DNA of 64,000 nt, from NCBI RefSeq assembly GCF_021390175.1, contig NZ_CP090004.1, positions 1,736,001 through 1,800,000 on the forward strand. The letters are read 5' to 3'. Source of the stretch: Flagellimonas sp. HMM57. GTDB lineage: Bacteria; Bacteroidota; Bacteroidia; Flavobacteriales; Flavobacteriaceae. Below, piece after piece: positions 63,254 to 64,000 of the stretch (its first letter is position 1; each line of letters begins with the position of its first letter). A model generated the notes under the pieces. It did not search any database. It was not told where the DNA came from and saw only the letters and a list, made by a program, of their open reading frames with translations. The translations under genes and the position numbers were made by a program.

Positions 63254-63334
63254 TGACATTTGCTCGGGAACAATATAATCTGGGGTCAATCTACTTCTTA
63301 CCAGAGAAAATACACTATAAGGAAAATTCCCACG

Positions 63335-63372
63335 TTATTGTTTTATGCAGCGTAACCGTGATAAAACAATAA
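63335..63372 (+). repeat. 12-bp perfect inverted repeat over the PAS kinase start codon
   Basis: TTATTGTTTTAT (63335-63346) and ATAAAACAATAA (63361-63372) are exact complements around a 14-base loop. The left arm includes the first two bases of the ATG at 63345. In RNA this would form a stem that covers the start codon; in DNA it could be an operator. Confidence 0.65.
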
Positions 63373-64000
63373 AACCTGATGGACAGAAGTTAAGCATAGC
63401 ACAACTGCCATTTCCCATAATTTCCCTTGATCAAAATTTAGAGGTAAAAGAATGCTCTTCGGTTTTACGCACTTTATTTGATTTTGATGGAGTAAACCAT
63501 CAGCCTATTTCACTTCAGGAAATAATAGGGAAATTGCCCAAGTCATTTTTAAAGATTAGAAGTTCAAAAGAATTCAATAGAACTTCCTTAACAGAAAATG
63601 TTGAAGTTATTTCTAAAAAAGGAGAGTTAAAATGGTATAAACTGTCATTGCACCCAGACGAGTACCGTTTGTGCTATTACCTTTATTTTGATGATATCAC
63701 AAAGGAAAAATTAGCGCTGGATATTTCCCTTCAAGCTGAAAAGACCGCAAGAATAGGGAGCTGGGAAGTTGATTTGATCAACCACAAAGTTTTTTGGTCA
63801 GAAATGACCCGGGAAATTCATGAAGAATCCAAGGATTATGTTCCCAATCTTGAAACGGGGATTAGTTTTTATAAAGAAGGAAAGCATAGAGATAGAATAG
63901 TCAAGGTTGTTTCCGAATCGATAGAAAATGGAACCCCCTATGACGAAGAACTTATTCTGGTTACGGCAAAAGGGAATGAAAAATGGGTGAGAGCGATAGG
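63345..64000 (+). CDS. PAS-domain sensor kinase, N-terminal part
   Basis: The frame is open from ATG 63345 to the window end (218 codons). A first PAS-like domain begins LPFPIISLDQNLEVKECSS (about 22-40) and ends near CYYLYFDDITKEK. A second PAS_3-like domain follows: ARIGSWEVDLINHKVFWSEM, then PNLETGISFYKEGKHRDRI and TPYDEELILVTAKGNEKWVR. This layout is that of cytoplasmic PAS-PAS histidine kinases or diguanylate-type sensors; the output domain lies outside the window. There is no membrane segment in the visible part. Confidence 0.8.
   Translation, partial: MQRNRDKTIKPDGQKLSIAQLPFPIISLDQNLEVKECSSVLRTLFDFDGVNHQPISLQEIIGKLPKSFLKIRSSKEFNRTSLTENVEVISKKGELKWYKLSLHPDEYRLCYYLYFDDITKEKLALDISLQAEKTARIGSWEVDLINHKVFWSEMTREIHEESKDYVPNLETGISFYKEGKHRDRIVKVVSESIENGTPYDEELILVTAKGNEKWVRAI

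Noticed and set aside
1-64000. Search for CRISPR arrays, transposases, integrases, rRNA and riboswitches
   Set aside because: No repeat-spacer series, no transposase or integrase motifs, and no rRNA-like segments were noticed on reading; this was by eye and not a computed search.

Overview
The window looks like chromosomal DNA of a member of the Flavobacteriaceae (Bacteroidota). The evidence is an AT-rich sequence, SusC/SusD and STN-containing TonB-dependent receptors, a FecR-type anti-sigma/ECF sigma pair, TAnnTTTG promoter boxes, the near absence of Shine-Dalgarno sequences, and the LepA, DusB, RbfA and RnpA variants present. The genus cannot be fixed from this sequence alone. No insertion sequence, prophage, CRISPR array or rRNA was seen.

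Layout. Positions 1-2.0 kb hold the end of an ElaA-like acetyltransferase and a two-gene type II restriction-modification unit (5-methylcytosine methylase plus a PD-(D/E)xK-like nuclease in overlapping frames). Positions 2.0-14.3 kb are almost entirely minus-strand accessory genes: small lipoproteins and secreted proteins, a predicted outer-membrane protein with an acidic partner, three GNAT acetyltransferases, a CPBP membrane protease, an S41 peptidase, two SDR-type dehydrogenases (one uronate-dehydrogenase-like) and a membrane-anchored AraC regulator.

Positions 14.5-37.5 kb are a polysaccharide utilisation locus (PUL). It begins with a decayed C-terminal fragment of a GH31 gene, then a sigma factor (minus) divergent from FecR (plus), SusC and SusD. 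After a strong hairpin come eight closely spaced genes: GH43, GH36/raffinose-synthase type, an atypical GH28, a 682-residue secreted protein I cannot place, GH2 beta-mannosidase, GH31 with PA14, an aldose-1-epimerase-like lipoprotein and a FucP-type permease. The likely flow is glycan capture by SusCD, trimming by exo-acting enzymes outside the cell or in the periplasm, mutarotation, and import by the permease. The sigma/FecR pair is the expected switch. No endo-acting hemicellulase and no sulfatase is recognisable, so the substrate is open.

Positions 37.5-64 kb are mostly housekeeping. They carry a secreted peptidase block (CTP, M1, S8) with rnpA and a metallo-hydrolase, and an APC permease fused to UspA domains next to a CPA-type antiporter whose 3' end is frameshifted at a G run. 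Then come lepA, an outer-membrane TonB-type receptor, dusB, an FtsX-type permease, rbfA, methylmalonyl-CoA epimerase, a CAU-anticodon tRNA, a second receptor with YceI, a divergent LytS/LytTR two-component pair, a serine hydrolase behind a palindrome-rich leader, and the start of a PAS sensor kinase cut by the window edge.
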